Assembly (NCBI RefSeq): GCF_000208745.1
Contig: NC_030853.1
Coordinates: 30,706,628-30,770,627 of the forward strand
Length of the DNA: 64,000 nt
Direction: 5' to 3'
From: Theobroma cacao
Taxonomy: Eukaryota > Streptophyta > Magnoliopsida > Malvales > Malvaceae
Positions 40,401 through 52,025 of this stretch are shown piece after piece. The notes beneath the pieces were generated by a model. The model was not told where the DNA came from, did no database searches, and worked only from the letters and a program-made list of their open reading frames with translations. The position numbers and the translations under genes were made by a program. Position 1 is the stretch's first letter; the number at the start of each line of letters is the position of its first letter.

Positions 40401-43400
40401 AAAAGATGAAAGTATGGGGTCAACTATAGCTAAAAACTGTACTAGATTGGAAGGAAACAATCACCATCAAGGCCCTGATTTTCGTCCTTTTTGGGGTCAG
40501 TGAGACCTCACTTTCCATTTTTACTTTTTGATGAAAGCACACTAGCACTAACACCGGGGAGAATAAAGGATAAAACAACAACAACGTAGTCTGTTGCATC
40601 AGGGGGACAGAAAGCAAAAGGGGAGTAAGCCGTCACTTTCAGTTTTGTTTACGAAGTGGTTTATCAGTTTAGGGGTCGTGGAAGCCTCTTACAGTGAGAG
40701 AGCATATACCCTTTTTACCATGTTGCACAAGGCAGCAACTATCCCATCTGAAGCAAGAAGAGCACATTTTCCATCCCTACCAAACCCAAGAAACGAAAAT
40801 GGGTTTTTGGTTTTTCTTTTTTTTCCAATTTCCATGGTCAATCTCGCATTTCCCACGTTCTCTCTTTCCCTGTCTCCTTGGCTTGGCTTCTAGCTTGGAA
40901 AAAGAAAAACCCAATGTTTTTCATCACGTCGCCATCTCAAAAGCCTGATCTCAGAATCTTCAATTCAATTTCAGCAGATGCCTCACAAGGAGAGAGAGAT
41001 GGATTTATGTAAAAGAAACGATTGTACAAAGATTACAGACAGACATGTGCTAGTCCATGCATGCAGGTAATTAGGCCTTGCAAATGCAATTCCCCACAAA
41101 TCCACTTGAAGAAAATCTAAAAGTTGGATAAAAATGATCCCCCGAATTGCCTTCCTTTTTGGGGATATTAATTTCTCTTGGGGGGAGTTGGATGGTGACT
41201 TGAGAAATATCCTTTGCAGATTCTCTGGTTGTCTGTCGCTTTCTTTTACCTAATGGTGCATTGTTGGACTTGGACCAGACCTCGCCTCCCGGTGTAGAGC
41301 TATAGCTTCTAAGTCTTCCTAATCCTAAGCACTGGTAAACGACCGTACCTATGTAGTCCAATCTCCACTGCGTCCCCGCACCATGCAAAAGTTAGCCAAC
41401 CCCAGTACTGTTTTTTGTCTGCTCCATATCACCTCAATTGTTCCAATCACCTTTCCCAAGGGAATCTCAACTTGATCAACATGCAGCTTGCAAGTTGCAG
41501 CTACACATGCTGTTACATGTAAATAGATGGGAGAAGCAGATCATCTTTGAAAATTTAGGACTTCACCCCAAGATTGCAGTGTGAGTAGAGGGGGAAGAGT
41601 AGAGAAAGCGTTGATGTGATCTTTTATCCACACATGGAAACAAGGTAGGCAAAACAGAAAGTGATACATTCGTCAGTTTTCCAGTTCGGCCGCCACTGTC
41701 TTTAATCCGGGACCATACCAAATCATCTTCATCCGCCAAAACGGTTTAGTGTAATTGATCAGTTCAAGTCAATGTCAAAATCATTTTCATCAACAAGCAT
41801 CTCTCAGTCACTAGCATCATCACATCCTGTTTTCCGTAGACGAAATTAGTTTCCATGACAATGCTAGCTCTTGCTTGCATGATCAATTGATTCCGTTAGG
41901 AAAAGAGCATCTTGTTCCAAGCATATTTAAAATGTTCCTTTTCTCTTTTTCTAACCTTATAAAATAGAGATAGTGACAAAATATTCTTTGAAGAGTTTGG
42001 TAGGACTATCTAGGATGGATAAATAAGAGGAAAATTTCACACCACACCCAAGATTCAAATTTTCCACTATACCTTAGCTTTTTCCTTTGGTTTCACTTTT
42101 TCACCATGTTTGTACTTTTCAAGAATTGGAGGCTAGTATTTGGTCTAATGCGTGGCTCTTGTATCAGAACAAAATTAAGAAAAGCTGCTGCCTTCCCTTT
42201 GCTTGAAATAAAGTTTTCTAACCCAATTTCTTTAATTTTTTCCTTGTTTTTTTTTTTGCCAGAGGGGGGAAGAAGGTATTGGGTGTTTTGGCAGAGGGGA
42301 GGAGAAGGTATTGGGTGTTTAATATGATGTCATTTTCAGATGCCATGCACAATACGTCATGAACCATGCAAGTAAAACTTGATTCTGCAAAAGTTGGTGG
42401 TCCATCTGCAACAAATGAAGGAAACACCGTCACGTTATCTCCTCGATGTGATAGTTTTATATCCCTGAATTCCATTGCCAAGCTCGAGCCTGGTCACCCT
42501 GGTCCCTTAGGCAAGCCAACGTGAACTTGCTTTTTCATTATTTGGACAAGAACCTGTAGGCAGTATCTGTGCTACTGTTTCGTACCAGAATCTCAATTTC
42601 AAAAACGAGCCAGTTTGATTCGGGTTAAGATGAGAAAAGACAAGCACAAATGTCCGGAAAGCAAGCAATACAAACAAAATTATGAAGGGGCATGACAAAA
42701 TAATTACAGTGGAACTCTTGTTCTTGTTTCTTTTTAATCATATTTTTGCTTATGGTGTTTTGCATACAATCATTATCCATATGGTTTCAGCAACGGAAGT
42801 CATTTTCATTAGCTGTAGAAATGGCCGAGAAAAAGCGATGGTTTCCAACTTCATTATTGAAAAGGATATTTGGATTGGACGGACAAATTCTTGTGAAGTC
42901 ATATCAGTATCATTGTGAAATAGTAAGGTTTTGAGAGGTTGATATGCTTTGGGTGTCATTAACTTCAACATTATGGTACTGGTTTGTTCTTTTTTTTTTT
43001 TTTCCATTGGACCGCCGGCTTTGAATCTTCTGTCACGCAATCTTGCTGCAAATCAGAGGGCAAGAACCATGGTTAACGGAGGAGCTGATTCGAACTCGTG
43101 CTTTTAAATTTTGAAACATTCTACCTTGTAGCAAGTTTTGTCGACAGAGATCTTTTACAACTACCCTCCCACACGGTGCTGATTCTTCATGGTCATGATC
43201 ACGACCCCCCCTTTTTTTTTTTCCTCTTCAGCAGAAATGTTGGACCACGCATAAAATTCCTTGGATTCAAAAGAGGAAAAAAAGGAGAAAATTAGGTGGC
43301 ATAAAGTTTTCCTGCTTCAACTAACAAGAATCTTCAGTCTAATTTTATATAGTAGGTTGTTCAAATAACATGATAATCCGAACATGGTAGCTGGATTCAG

Positions 43401-44543
43401 TGTATGGTCATGAAGCAGACCAACCTTTTGACAGTTTGAGAGTTTCTGATACATGGAGTTTGAACCAGAAGAAATCAATGTAAAAAACCAATTAACAAAT
43501 CGCCAGTAAGAGAAAGTGTGCTGTTCAATATAGTCCCGTGAGGACCACTGATTTACCAAAGTCTTAAAGGTAGCAATTCTTTTAAGACAACTTTTTTAGC
43601 ATGCAGGAAAGCTAAAATTTGTGAGAGAATAAGCCTAGTCTACAATTTCTACCATTGTTTAGGGCGCGGCATTGATCATGCAATGAGGTGAAAAATTTTC
43701 CGTTCTGCAGATTAAAAAGCAGTGTAGACATTGATGTTTAAGTTCTTGTTGTTTGATATAGCGAAGAATACTGTTTCTATGTACTGGGTGAGCTCACATG
43801 TCCAACCTGACCAGACACGCACATGCTGCACATGAGTGCCAGCGAATGACAGGGGACTTCACTGTTCATTCTGATGTTAGGCCCCCTGGCTAGGTGGTTT
43901 GCTATTTCGGTGTCAGCCTATCAGGGTTGAGCTCTTGGGGGGTTTAAGCTTATTAATTTGTTCTTGTATACGGAAAGATTTTGGAGGAATATAATCCTGG
44001 AAAGGAGAAAAGGCTCTGTAGTTTCATCACTGGGTTAACAAACTTCTCCTAATCATTTTGGATTATCTGTACTATTAATAGTGATTGCAAGTACCCTTTT
44101 TTTGGTTATATTTTCTGCTTTTCACAAAGATGGAAAATTTCAGTACCCTTATTGGTTAAGTATGATTACCATGGAAAATCTGGAAAAGAGCAGAAAAGAG
44201 AAAGAGAATGTGATGCGAAGAGAAATTGAACAAGAGTTCATATATGGTTGCAGCAATCCCATGCGTAATCTATCTAGCTAACATACTGATATTTCTGTTC
44301 TCATAATCAGCATTAATTGATATACAAAGTTGCATGGTCTAGAGGCCGAAGATCAGTAGGGAACTGAACTTTAAAAAAAGAGATTAGTGGGGACAGAGAA
44401 AGAAGAAAAGACAAAACAAAGAGGTAAACGTATAACATGAGTTGGACATAATAATGAAGATGGAAAAGTGTAGTTTGAACTTGTCCTGTTAAATCGGCGT
44501 ATTTTTGTGTATGTTTCCTTGATCCACAAAAATTTTTCTCTTA
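34500..44543. other. Gene-poor intergenic region of ten kilobases
   Basis: No gene is supported. The first 250 bases are the FLZ leader, purine-rich with GAGAGAG runs. AT microsatellites lie at 34925-34948 and 35595-35614. A GC-richer island at about 36580-36830 contains CCGTTGGATG and CACCGTCCGATC. Degenerate tandem repeats lie at about 38079-38270, followed by another GC-richer patch to 38480. From 40400 to 43700 the base composition is more even and several ORFs appear on both strands, the longest being 105 codons at 41071-41388 (minus). None has recognisable domains or splice partners. Non-coding transcripts or regulatory DNA remain possible. Confidence 0.5.
38079..38270. repeat. Degenerate short tandem repeats
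   Basis: ATTCATGCACTT occurs at about 38088 and 38160. AAGACAAAGGGAAAACAAT recurs about 70 bases later as AAGACAAAGGGGAAACAAAT. TTATTTATTTATT blocks sit between them. This looks like two to three diverged copies of a unit of about 70 bp. Confidence 0.6.
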
Positions 44544-46178
44544 TCACTTTTCAGGATCCATTCCTTTGAGAAATGCGACCCCTTCTTCACACTTCACTGT
44601 TTGGTCTGCATGTGGGAAATGGTTACATTTGCCCACCAAGTCCTTGGCCTTCAACGACTCTCTCTCCCAATCAGTCTTGAACACCACTGTTAAGATGGAG
44701 ACTACGCATGCAATCTGAGCAGCTAGCAGCCCGTAACAGAGCCCCACGAACCCTAGTCCCCAAGCAAAGCCTAGGACTATTGCCAATGGCGCACCTACCA
44801 AGTAAAACGAGTAAAAGTTTATGGTTGCCCCAATCCCGGGCCTAGCACTTCCTCTAAGAATCCCACAACTTGTGGTCTGTGGGCAATTTGCTAGCTCACA
44901 TAATCCAATTATGGGTAGTACAATCATGGTTAGCTCAAGAACCTCATTATCAGTGGTGAAAATTCGTCCCCATGCTTCTCTGCCCAATATGGTCAATAAC
45001 AATCCAAAAAACGAGGTCAACAGGGCTAGCCCTATGGCTACCACCGTAGCCAGCCGTGCCCTGCTCGGCCTCCCTGCTCCGAGCTCATTGCCGACGCGGG
45101 TTGAGGCGGATGCGCTGAGTGCTGTTGGCAATGTGTACATGAGAGAAGTTGTTTGTATCACTATAGCTGATGTTGCCAGAGCGACGCGGGGGTTAGATAA
45201 ATACCCTGCTAGAATTGTCATAAACTCGTACCACCACCACTCTAAGCAAACGGCAATGCAGCTTGGTATTGCCAGTCGAAGTAGAACTCCCCATTCTTCC
45301 CATAATAGAGCAGCTGAAGAAGGTGGAAATAATGGTGGTGGTGACAATGGCGTGCGTAGCGATGAGTTCTCCTCTGGGGTACGAGTACTACTGCGAGTGT
45401 AGAACATGTAACAAAGAAGGAAGAAAAGGGTGTTGAAATTGGTGATGAAGGTGGAAATTGCTATTCCAGGGACGCCTAGACGTAAAGTGAAGGATAAGAG
45501 GATTGTGATAGGGAGATGACAAATGGTTGAAAACAACGTGGACCACATTAAAGGCCAAGTTGTCCCTTTGCTCCGCAAGTAAATACGTAGAGGGTGAAGA
45601 AGGCTGTTCGCTATGAGATCCGGGATTGCGTACCGGCAGTAAAGGCTTGCAACTTTGGTTATATCAGGGTTTTGATTGATGCTAAGCATGAGAGGTTCAA
45701 GGTTAAACCAGATCAAGCCAATAGGTATTGAAGTAAGTAGTAGCATTAGAATGGTTCTTTGCAAAGTGAGAGATGCCACCGTTAGATTTCTTGAACCAAA
45801 AGCTTGGCTGCAAAGGGACTCCATGCCCGTGGCAAGGCCTGATAAGACTGAGTAGCCACTGATGTTTGTGAAACCGATAGCTAAGGACCCACCAGCAAGC
45901 TCGAGGCTGCCCAGCCTTCCCATGCACACAACTAAGATCATGTTCCTAAGATATCCCACCAAGCTCATAGCCGCTATGGGGAAGCCTATATCAGTTATTC
46001 TCTTTAGCTCCTCCATCACCTAATAGACAGGAAACACAAAAATCAAGCTCTCCGTTAGAATGACAAAAAAAAAATCCTTCTTCTAGTGGTATTGAGAAGA
46101 CTCTATGCAGGATTGTCAAAGATTTTATACCTCTGGCATTGTCGGGCACTTTTGATGAGATTCCATTGCTTTAACCAT
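44544..46178 (-). CDS. DTX55: MATE family transporter, DETOXIFICATION 55 type
   Basis: Two exons: complement of 44544-46019 and 46131-46178. They sum to 1524 nt, 507 aa. The small first exon encodes MVKAMESHQKCPTMPE, which joins in frame to VMEELKRITDIGFPIAAMSL; a second in-frame ATG lies at 46166. The body has the twelve-helix MATE fold in two six-helix lobes. Signatures include GRLGSLELAGGSLAIGF, GLATGMESLCSQAFG, LLHPLRIYLRSKGTTWP, CLEWWWYEFM, STRVGNELGAG and GLCELANCPQTTSCGILRG. The CLEWWWYE and NCPQT motifs mark the DTX48-56 clade. MATE proteins export organic compounds using a proton or sodium gradient; members of this clade have been linked to growth, iron, hormone and senescence effects. 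The substrate cannot be read from sequence. The DTX55 name rests on my recollection that At5g49130 lies between the FLZ gene and GEX2. The C-tail is hydrophilic. Confidence 0.92.
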
Positions 46179-46321
46179 ATCTTTATTTTCTTTCTCCTGC
46201 TGCTTGTTTTCTTGTTTGCTGTGTGTGATCCGAGTATATAGAGGGCAATATGGCTGATCACTCTTTGCTGGCGAAGCAAACACATACGAGTGAAAAAGTG
46301 AGTAAGAAAGAGAAAATGAGG

Positions 46322-46326
<5 letters not shown>

Positions 46327-46378
<52 letters not shown>
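46327..46378. repeat. (GA)26 microsatellite upstream of the MATE gene
   Basis: Fifty-two bases of perfect GA repeat. On the gene strand this is a CT tract about 150 bases before the start codon. It lies between the two TATA candidates, so it is either in the leader or in the promoter. Confidence 0.85.
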
Positions 46379-46380
<2 letters not shown>

Positions 46381-46414
46381 TCAATTTGAGTGGGAGAAAT
46401 GTATGGGGAAAGAG

Positions 46415-46426
46415 CCTTTTATAAGG
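46415..46426 (-). promoter_or_regulatory. TATA-box candidate for the MATE gene
   Basis: On the minus strand the bases read CCTTATAAAAGG, a good TATA element. Initiation about 30 bases downstream would place the CT tract in the 5' leader. A second, weaker candidate, CTATATA, lies near 46238-46244 and would give a leader of only a few tens of bases. Confidence 0.45.
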
Positions 46427-47560
46427 TGGTGTGGGGAGAGAGTGGGGCAGAGCACGGATTGTTGAGTGTTTGTATAGCATTTGCTCTGCCTTAAAAGCGC
46501 ATAAACAAAGGTACAGTCGCATACTGCAATTGTGTAGTCAATGGTGATGTAAAACATGCATTGATAAACCTTATTTTAACCGTGCGATATATAGCAGCAT
46601 GTTCCCGAGCCAGTACTGTTCCAATCACGTTTGTCGTTTTCCCTAGAAAATGGAAACATATCCACTTTCCATCCCGGAAAATTCATGCAGGACTGTTAAG
46701 TTTACCCGAATCTATCTGCACGTGAGATAATTGAAAAACAATTGGTGGCTGTCATGGCTTATCACCACATAGGTGTGTTCTATTGGATATAGTTCCATTC
46801 TCCCCCATTATGTCGTCCTCAACCCCCCAAAAGCTTCCGTTAATGTTAATCACCTGCTTAGCCATGCATGCGAATTCATCTTTCCCTCTGCCCCTTAACC
46901 CTTTTTTGTTGGGTCCTATTCCATAGCAAGTTCTTGCTATTTCAAGACAATTCGAATGGTATTTGCACATGACTATACGTGAAAGAAGAAGCTTGGAAAT
47001 GCGTTTTTAATTACTTTCAAGAAAGCTATTAAGATTAGTGGGAACCTTTGGGGGCAGAAATGGGGGGCGGGGATTGTATCAAGATAATATCCTTCCATTG
47101 TTGGTATCAGGTCATCTTGTCAATGTCCATTATCGCTAGGGCCTTGAAAAGAAGGATCAAGAGGGGTTGTGGTTCTGCGTCCACATCAAGAAACAGAGTA
47201 CGAAAAATAAAAATAAAGAAATTAGTTTGTATTGGAAGCAAAAGGCTCTTTTCCCACATGTTTCCCCCAAGTATCTTTCGATGCATCCAAAACCAAAGGA
47301 CCTTAAACCTTCCACGTTCCCAATTGGAGCACGCCCCTTGTCTTTTAAAGGTACTACAACAACCCTCCTTTCTATATCATCCCCCCCCCCTCCCCCCTTA
47401 TTTTTTCCCTCTTCTCTTAAACCCTTCATTCTCTTCTTTAAAAAAATCATTACGCGTGCTATAGCTATATGGAAAACCAAACACAACTCTTGTTAATCTT
47501 CTTTTATACTTTAATTGATATTTTAAAAAATTTAAATGGATTATTCTATTAATATATTTT

Positions 47561-48170
47561 TCAAACTGTAAATGAATTGGCTGATGAACTTGTCAAGAAT
47601 GACATTCTTCGTTAATCGAAATTGTGTCTCCTTGGGCCCCATATTCATAGAATCCCTTGTTTTTATAGGAGAGAAAGATTAAACCAGTACTCATCAATTT
47701 ATCTTCTGCTCCTATTGTCAAAGATGCACAGTGTCCTGTTGGACTAGAACTCTCTAGAAAAGCTTATTCTCTCAGGTTCAAAGTAATGCTAAAACCACTC
47801 TCCGAAAACAAAAATTAAAGAATAGGACCAACTACTATTTGTTTCATAAAATTTGTTTTCAATTTTGGAGTAATTTAATGATGTTTCTTTGTCCTGCACA
47901 ATGATCAGTTGAAAAACATAACATGTTTATCGGATTGTAAATAAATTGGTCGGTAAACTTGTCAAAAATTAGGTCTTTTGTTAACCGAAGTTGTACCTAA
48001 TCGGTATCCAGGATTTGCACAATCCCTTGTTTTTATACTTGATCCCATTATTTTCTTTAGGTTCTCTGCTGCAATTGTCAAAAATGTATAGTCTCCTATA
48101 AGACTAGAACTCTCTGGAAAAGCTTCTCTCAGGTTCAAAGTAATGCTAAAACCACTCTCTGAAAATAAGA
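47561..48170. repeat. Diverged tandem duplication, two copies of about 245 bp
   Basis: Copy 1 is about 47561-47809 and copy 2 about 47931-48166. Shared blocks include CAGGTTCAAAGTAATGCTAA, GACTAGAACTCTCT, AATCCCTTGTTTTTATA and AAACTTGTCAA. A spacer of about 120 bp separates them. The order of blocks is the same in both, so this is a direct repeat. No coding potential is shared. Confidence 0.8.
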
Positions 48171-48801
48171 GGTTTCCTTTCTTTTCAAACGTTTCTACGT
48201 ACTACCAAGACCTAATTCCTAATGGGAAAAAAGGCCAAGCTTTCCCCTAGATATTTTCTCCAAGGTTTCACTATTCTCCAATCTAGCTTTCTCTCCCAAT
48301 TAATGCTTAGAAAAGAAAGCTTTCTTCTCGCCCCATATGCATGAGGTGTAGCCACTGATATGAAGGAATTGATCAAACACTAACTATAAGGAATACAGTC
48401 GATTGTCACACTTGGACGAAACCATGCATGTGCTATCTAGTTACACCAAATGGCTTAAAAGGAATCAATCCTCAAATCGACAATTATTATTTCACCCACT
48501 TCAGGTAATCCTGTCGACAAAATGCATTTCAATTTTCAATCAAGCTTTGTTTTTTCCTTTTTTTTTTTTTTGCTCCCTGTCGAGGATGGGATTTCGTACC
48601 TTCCTTAGCCAATGTCATGCAAACAGATATTGTGTGGGGGGGTTGATGAGAGGGACCTGGTTGTTAGAAGGGAACGAATCCAAAGGTCACATCCTCAATT
48701 AATGTGGCTTTGATCACCTTTTGTTATTACCATGGTGCTATGTCTTTGGTCCAATAAGTACATGGCTTTGACATAAATTTTTTGTCTGTGTTTGGAGTCC
48801 T

Positions 48802-48886
48802 GTTTGATTTTTTTTCTTTTATAATTTTACAGTCACATGTTTAGTTCGATATCTGATGTAAAATTATAAAAAAAAAAAGATTAAAC
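48802..48886. repeat. Short inverted repeat (hairpin), possible MITE remnant
   Basis: The left arm contains TATAATTTTACA (about 48820-48831) and the right arm TGTAAAATTATA (about 48857-48868). Pairing continues through T-rich and A-rich tracts to GTTTGAT and ATTAAAC at the outer ends. The loop is about 25 bases. No clear target-site duplication is seen. Confidence 0.55.
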
Positions 48887-51800
48887 TAAACATTAAGTGA
48901 GAAGATGAGACTTTTATTTGCTTATTTTCTTTGTATGCAAGAACTCGAACAAATCGACAAAACTTTCTCTCTTTTTGATTGTTGAGGTGGGGAATTGGCA
49001 TAGTGCCAAAGGAGAGTACTCTTCTTTCCACAAATTCCACGAATGGTTTTCAAAGTAGAGATCCCATTTCGGTTGTTTTGATAAATTCATGTGGGAAAAG
49101 TCATCAGAAACCAATCAGATTACAGATCTCATTATCTCAGTCTAAAAGCTCAAGCACTTACTCCATTATACTCTCTCACACACCAGTGTTGACATTTGGG
49201 GTACCATTCTTCCGTGACCCACAAAGGTCTGTTGGATGCTTTGCTTGCACAATCTCTTTTAGGTCGAAAAGCACAGATGTATACTAGAGAAGCTAAATAC
49301 AAAATCTGGTGGAAATGCTAGGGTTAGTAAGAGTCCTAAGTTCAAAATCAAAGTTGAGAGAGTGGCTAAAAAGAGATTGGGAAAATCGAAAAAGTTACTC
49401 ATGGTAAGATTTTAACTTTAATGAATCTATAAACGAACGAGTTTGTCTCTCTTAAAATATTATTAAAAGATTTAACAAAGCCAAAGATTTTGACATTGTT
49501 AGGGTAATAATCCATGATGGGGGGCCCTTGAGTTTGACGTTTCTTATTAGATATAGCACTTAATACCTTTTTGTTCACGTTAGTCAACTTGCTTTTCGTC
49601 TATTTAAACCCTAATATGATGGAAAATCATAGTGGAGAGAATCTCTTTCACCTAGATTGTCCACATTGCCTGGTCTGTTCACAAACATATTGCAATTTCT
49701 ACAGGCGGATCTTTGTGTGTCAAGAAGGCAAGATATTGTTGTGCTACAAGAATTTTGACCGTATCCCCCTGCTCCCTAGCTAGGACTATATATATATGTG
49801 CATGTATGGAAAGAGCTTTTGTTGTTTTCAAAACAGAGATCGTGGTACATAAAGTGGCTTAATTGCCTTAGTTTCTTTTTGGACTTCTCATATTCCCTGA
49901 TTGACAGTGGATTAAGGAAGGTTTTTTTAAGAAAAAGTCTCTTAGGGTACGTCGACTCAGATTAATACTGCTGAAAGGAATCTTTTGAAATAATTAATCG
50001 ACTTTGATTCTTATTTTTCACCTTATTTTAATATTTTAATTTATCCTATAATTACACGTGATGAAATTTTAATGTAAGATTTTCGAATATGTATCGATAA
50101 CAGTACATAGTGATACTATCTTTATTAATAAAATAATTAGTTAATTAGGGTTTCGAAAACGATTTCATGGGTCCAAAATTTTCTCTTGGATGCATAATCC
50201 CAACAATATTAACGATTGTTTGTTGAAGCATTGCTTTCAAGAATATGTATATTTTAAGTGCCTCAATGTCTCAGCAGATCAACCAAAGAAAAGGAAAAAG
50301 AAATAAAGGGGGGGTCAAAAGATCAATTAAAGCCAATTGCTAAATTATAGAGATAGGCAATCTCATTTGCATCTTTACATACATAGATGTGGTCTTCTAA
50401 ACCAACTAAACACATTATAATATTATATGATGATGTTCGACCTAACATTCTCATTAATGATTTTTTGAATAAATCAAATAGATATATTAAATATCACAAA
50501 ATGATACAGAAGTTCGAATAAAAACTAATCCTGCAATAAACAGCATCAAAGCATACCAAAAAAGCATGGTATTCGCACAAAATCAGGCCTGGTAGTAAAG
50601 TTATAAAAAAAGCCATGGTGATGAAGAATTAGTAAAAAGGAAAATGACCCTCATCAAGCTAAACATCCAATGCAAAAGTTTGGGAAGTCTACGAGATGAA
50701 CATGGCTTATTGATGGAGAAATTGGAAAGTTTGTCATGTGAAAGAGGGCAATGTTGGGAACAGGAAACATGTGAGTGATTGGACATAATCCTAAAGTCTT
50801 TTTAGGCACTTGGAGTGGAAATTTTTCCTTCACGTCATGGCAAAAATAGACAGTTTGCATTAGGGAATATGAACTGCTTAGGAGTGGATACAAATAGAAT
50901 GAATTCAATCTACGAGGGACTCTAATTGTCATATCCAAATATTCTATGGGTTTTTCGAAATAAAAAAATATTTATAAAAAATAAGAGTCGTAAGTGTTCA
51001 AAAAAAGTAGATATAATGTTGAAACGGACTAAAACTGAAAAGTGGATAAAGTATACATTATTCCTCGTAGTATGATCGTGTGCTCACTTAAGCTTAATCA
51101 CCCTAGAGCTTAATTTAAGCAGTTAAGATGAAAGTTTGGGAGTTGATTATAGGAATAAGCCAAAAATAACTCATTGGGTCACCCATGAGCCCTATGAAGT
51201 TGAGTTGGACATAGAATCTACTGAGCCAGGCCCAAATAACTCATTGGGCTTCATGTAGGCCCATTAGGCCCAATTATACCATTTCCTATATAAGTTGATC
51301 AAGCCCATTTCCCAGCTGCCATTCTACCGGAGAGTGAAAAAGTAGAATTTGGTGGTCATTTTATTTATTTACTTATTTATTCTCTTTATATAATAATTAA
51401 TTAGATAAATGTGCCTCATGCTAATCCAGCTCAGCTCTGACTCGCATCCCAAATATCAAGCTGTCTAGTTTAGATAAGATACGCAATCAATCTTTGCCAG
51501 CTCATCAAACCGTTTGACATGTTAAAATATAATAAAAAGCTAATCTCACACTTTTTTTTATTTAATATTAACAAAATTTAATTAAGAAAACAGATAAATA
51601 TTTGATAATTTTGAGACGTATGAACTCATATTTTATCCGATTATAAATAATTACAAAAGAATCAAACCTGGAACTCGATATTTAAATAAAAAATAAATTT
51701 TAAATGAATTAATATATATTATCAATAAAAATTACATTAATAAATATTACATTAATTATAATTGATTTACATTAAATAGGAAAACTTTATCCTATGAATT

Positions 51801-52025
51801 ATTATCTAGTCATAAAGTATTCGTTGTAATCTGTAAATCTAATAATTAATTCTCTGGCTGCGACACGTGTCCCTTTTTTTATATTACAGCTTTCTTACAC
51901 GGCTGAATCTGTTCCTACATAGTTGCGCCTTTGTCCGAACTAAAGAGTATCTTGAATATCCTTTTCTTTTTAAGAATAAAATCATAAAACCGAAAAAATA
52001 AAAAAGAAAAAAACGCCGGAGAATT

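Larger units (their letters stand above)
46179..52025. other. Gene-poor region between MATE and BCE2 genes
   Basis: The two genes diverge, so both promoters lie here. No gene is supported in 5.8 kb. It contains the (GA)26 tract, a C-rich stretch at about 47384-47397, a diverged tandem duplication at 47561-48170, and a hairpin at 48802-48886. ORFs of 60-139 codons at 46103-47496 and 48403-49783 lack recognisable domains. The final kilobase is AT-rich and ends in the BCE2 leader. Confidence 0.5.

Noticed and set aside
41071..41388. A 105-codon minus-strand ORF with a basic GKRKRQ patch and a C-terminal GNCICKA
   Set aside because: No recognisable family, no splice partners, no signal peptide, and similar-length ORFs occur by chance nearby. 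Recorded only as a candidate to check.
44821..45402. A 193-codon plus-strand ORF inside the MATE gene
   Set aside because: It lies wholly antisense to a well-supported MATE coding exon and has no recognisable domains.
46103..46522. A 139-codon minus-strand ORF upstream of and overlapping the MATE first exon
   Set aside because: It is in a different frame from the MATE first exon and its Ser-Leu run is just the translated CT repeat.
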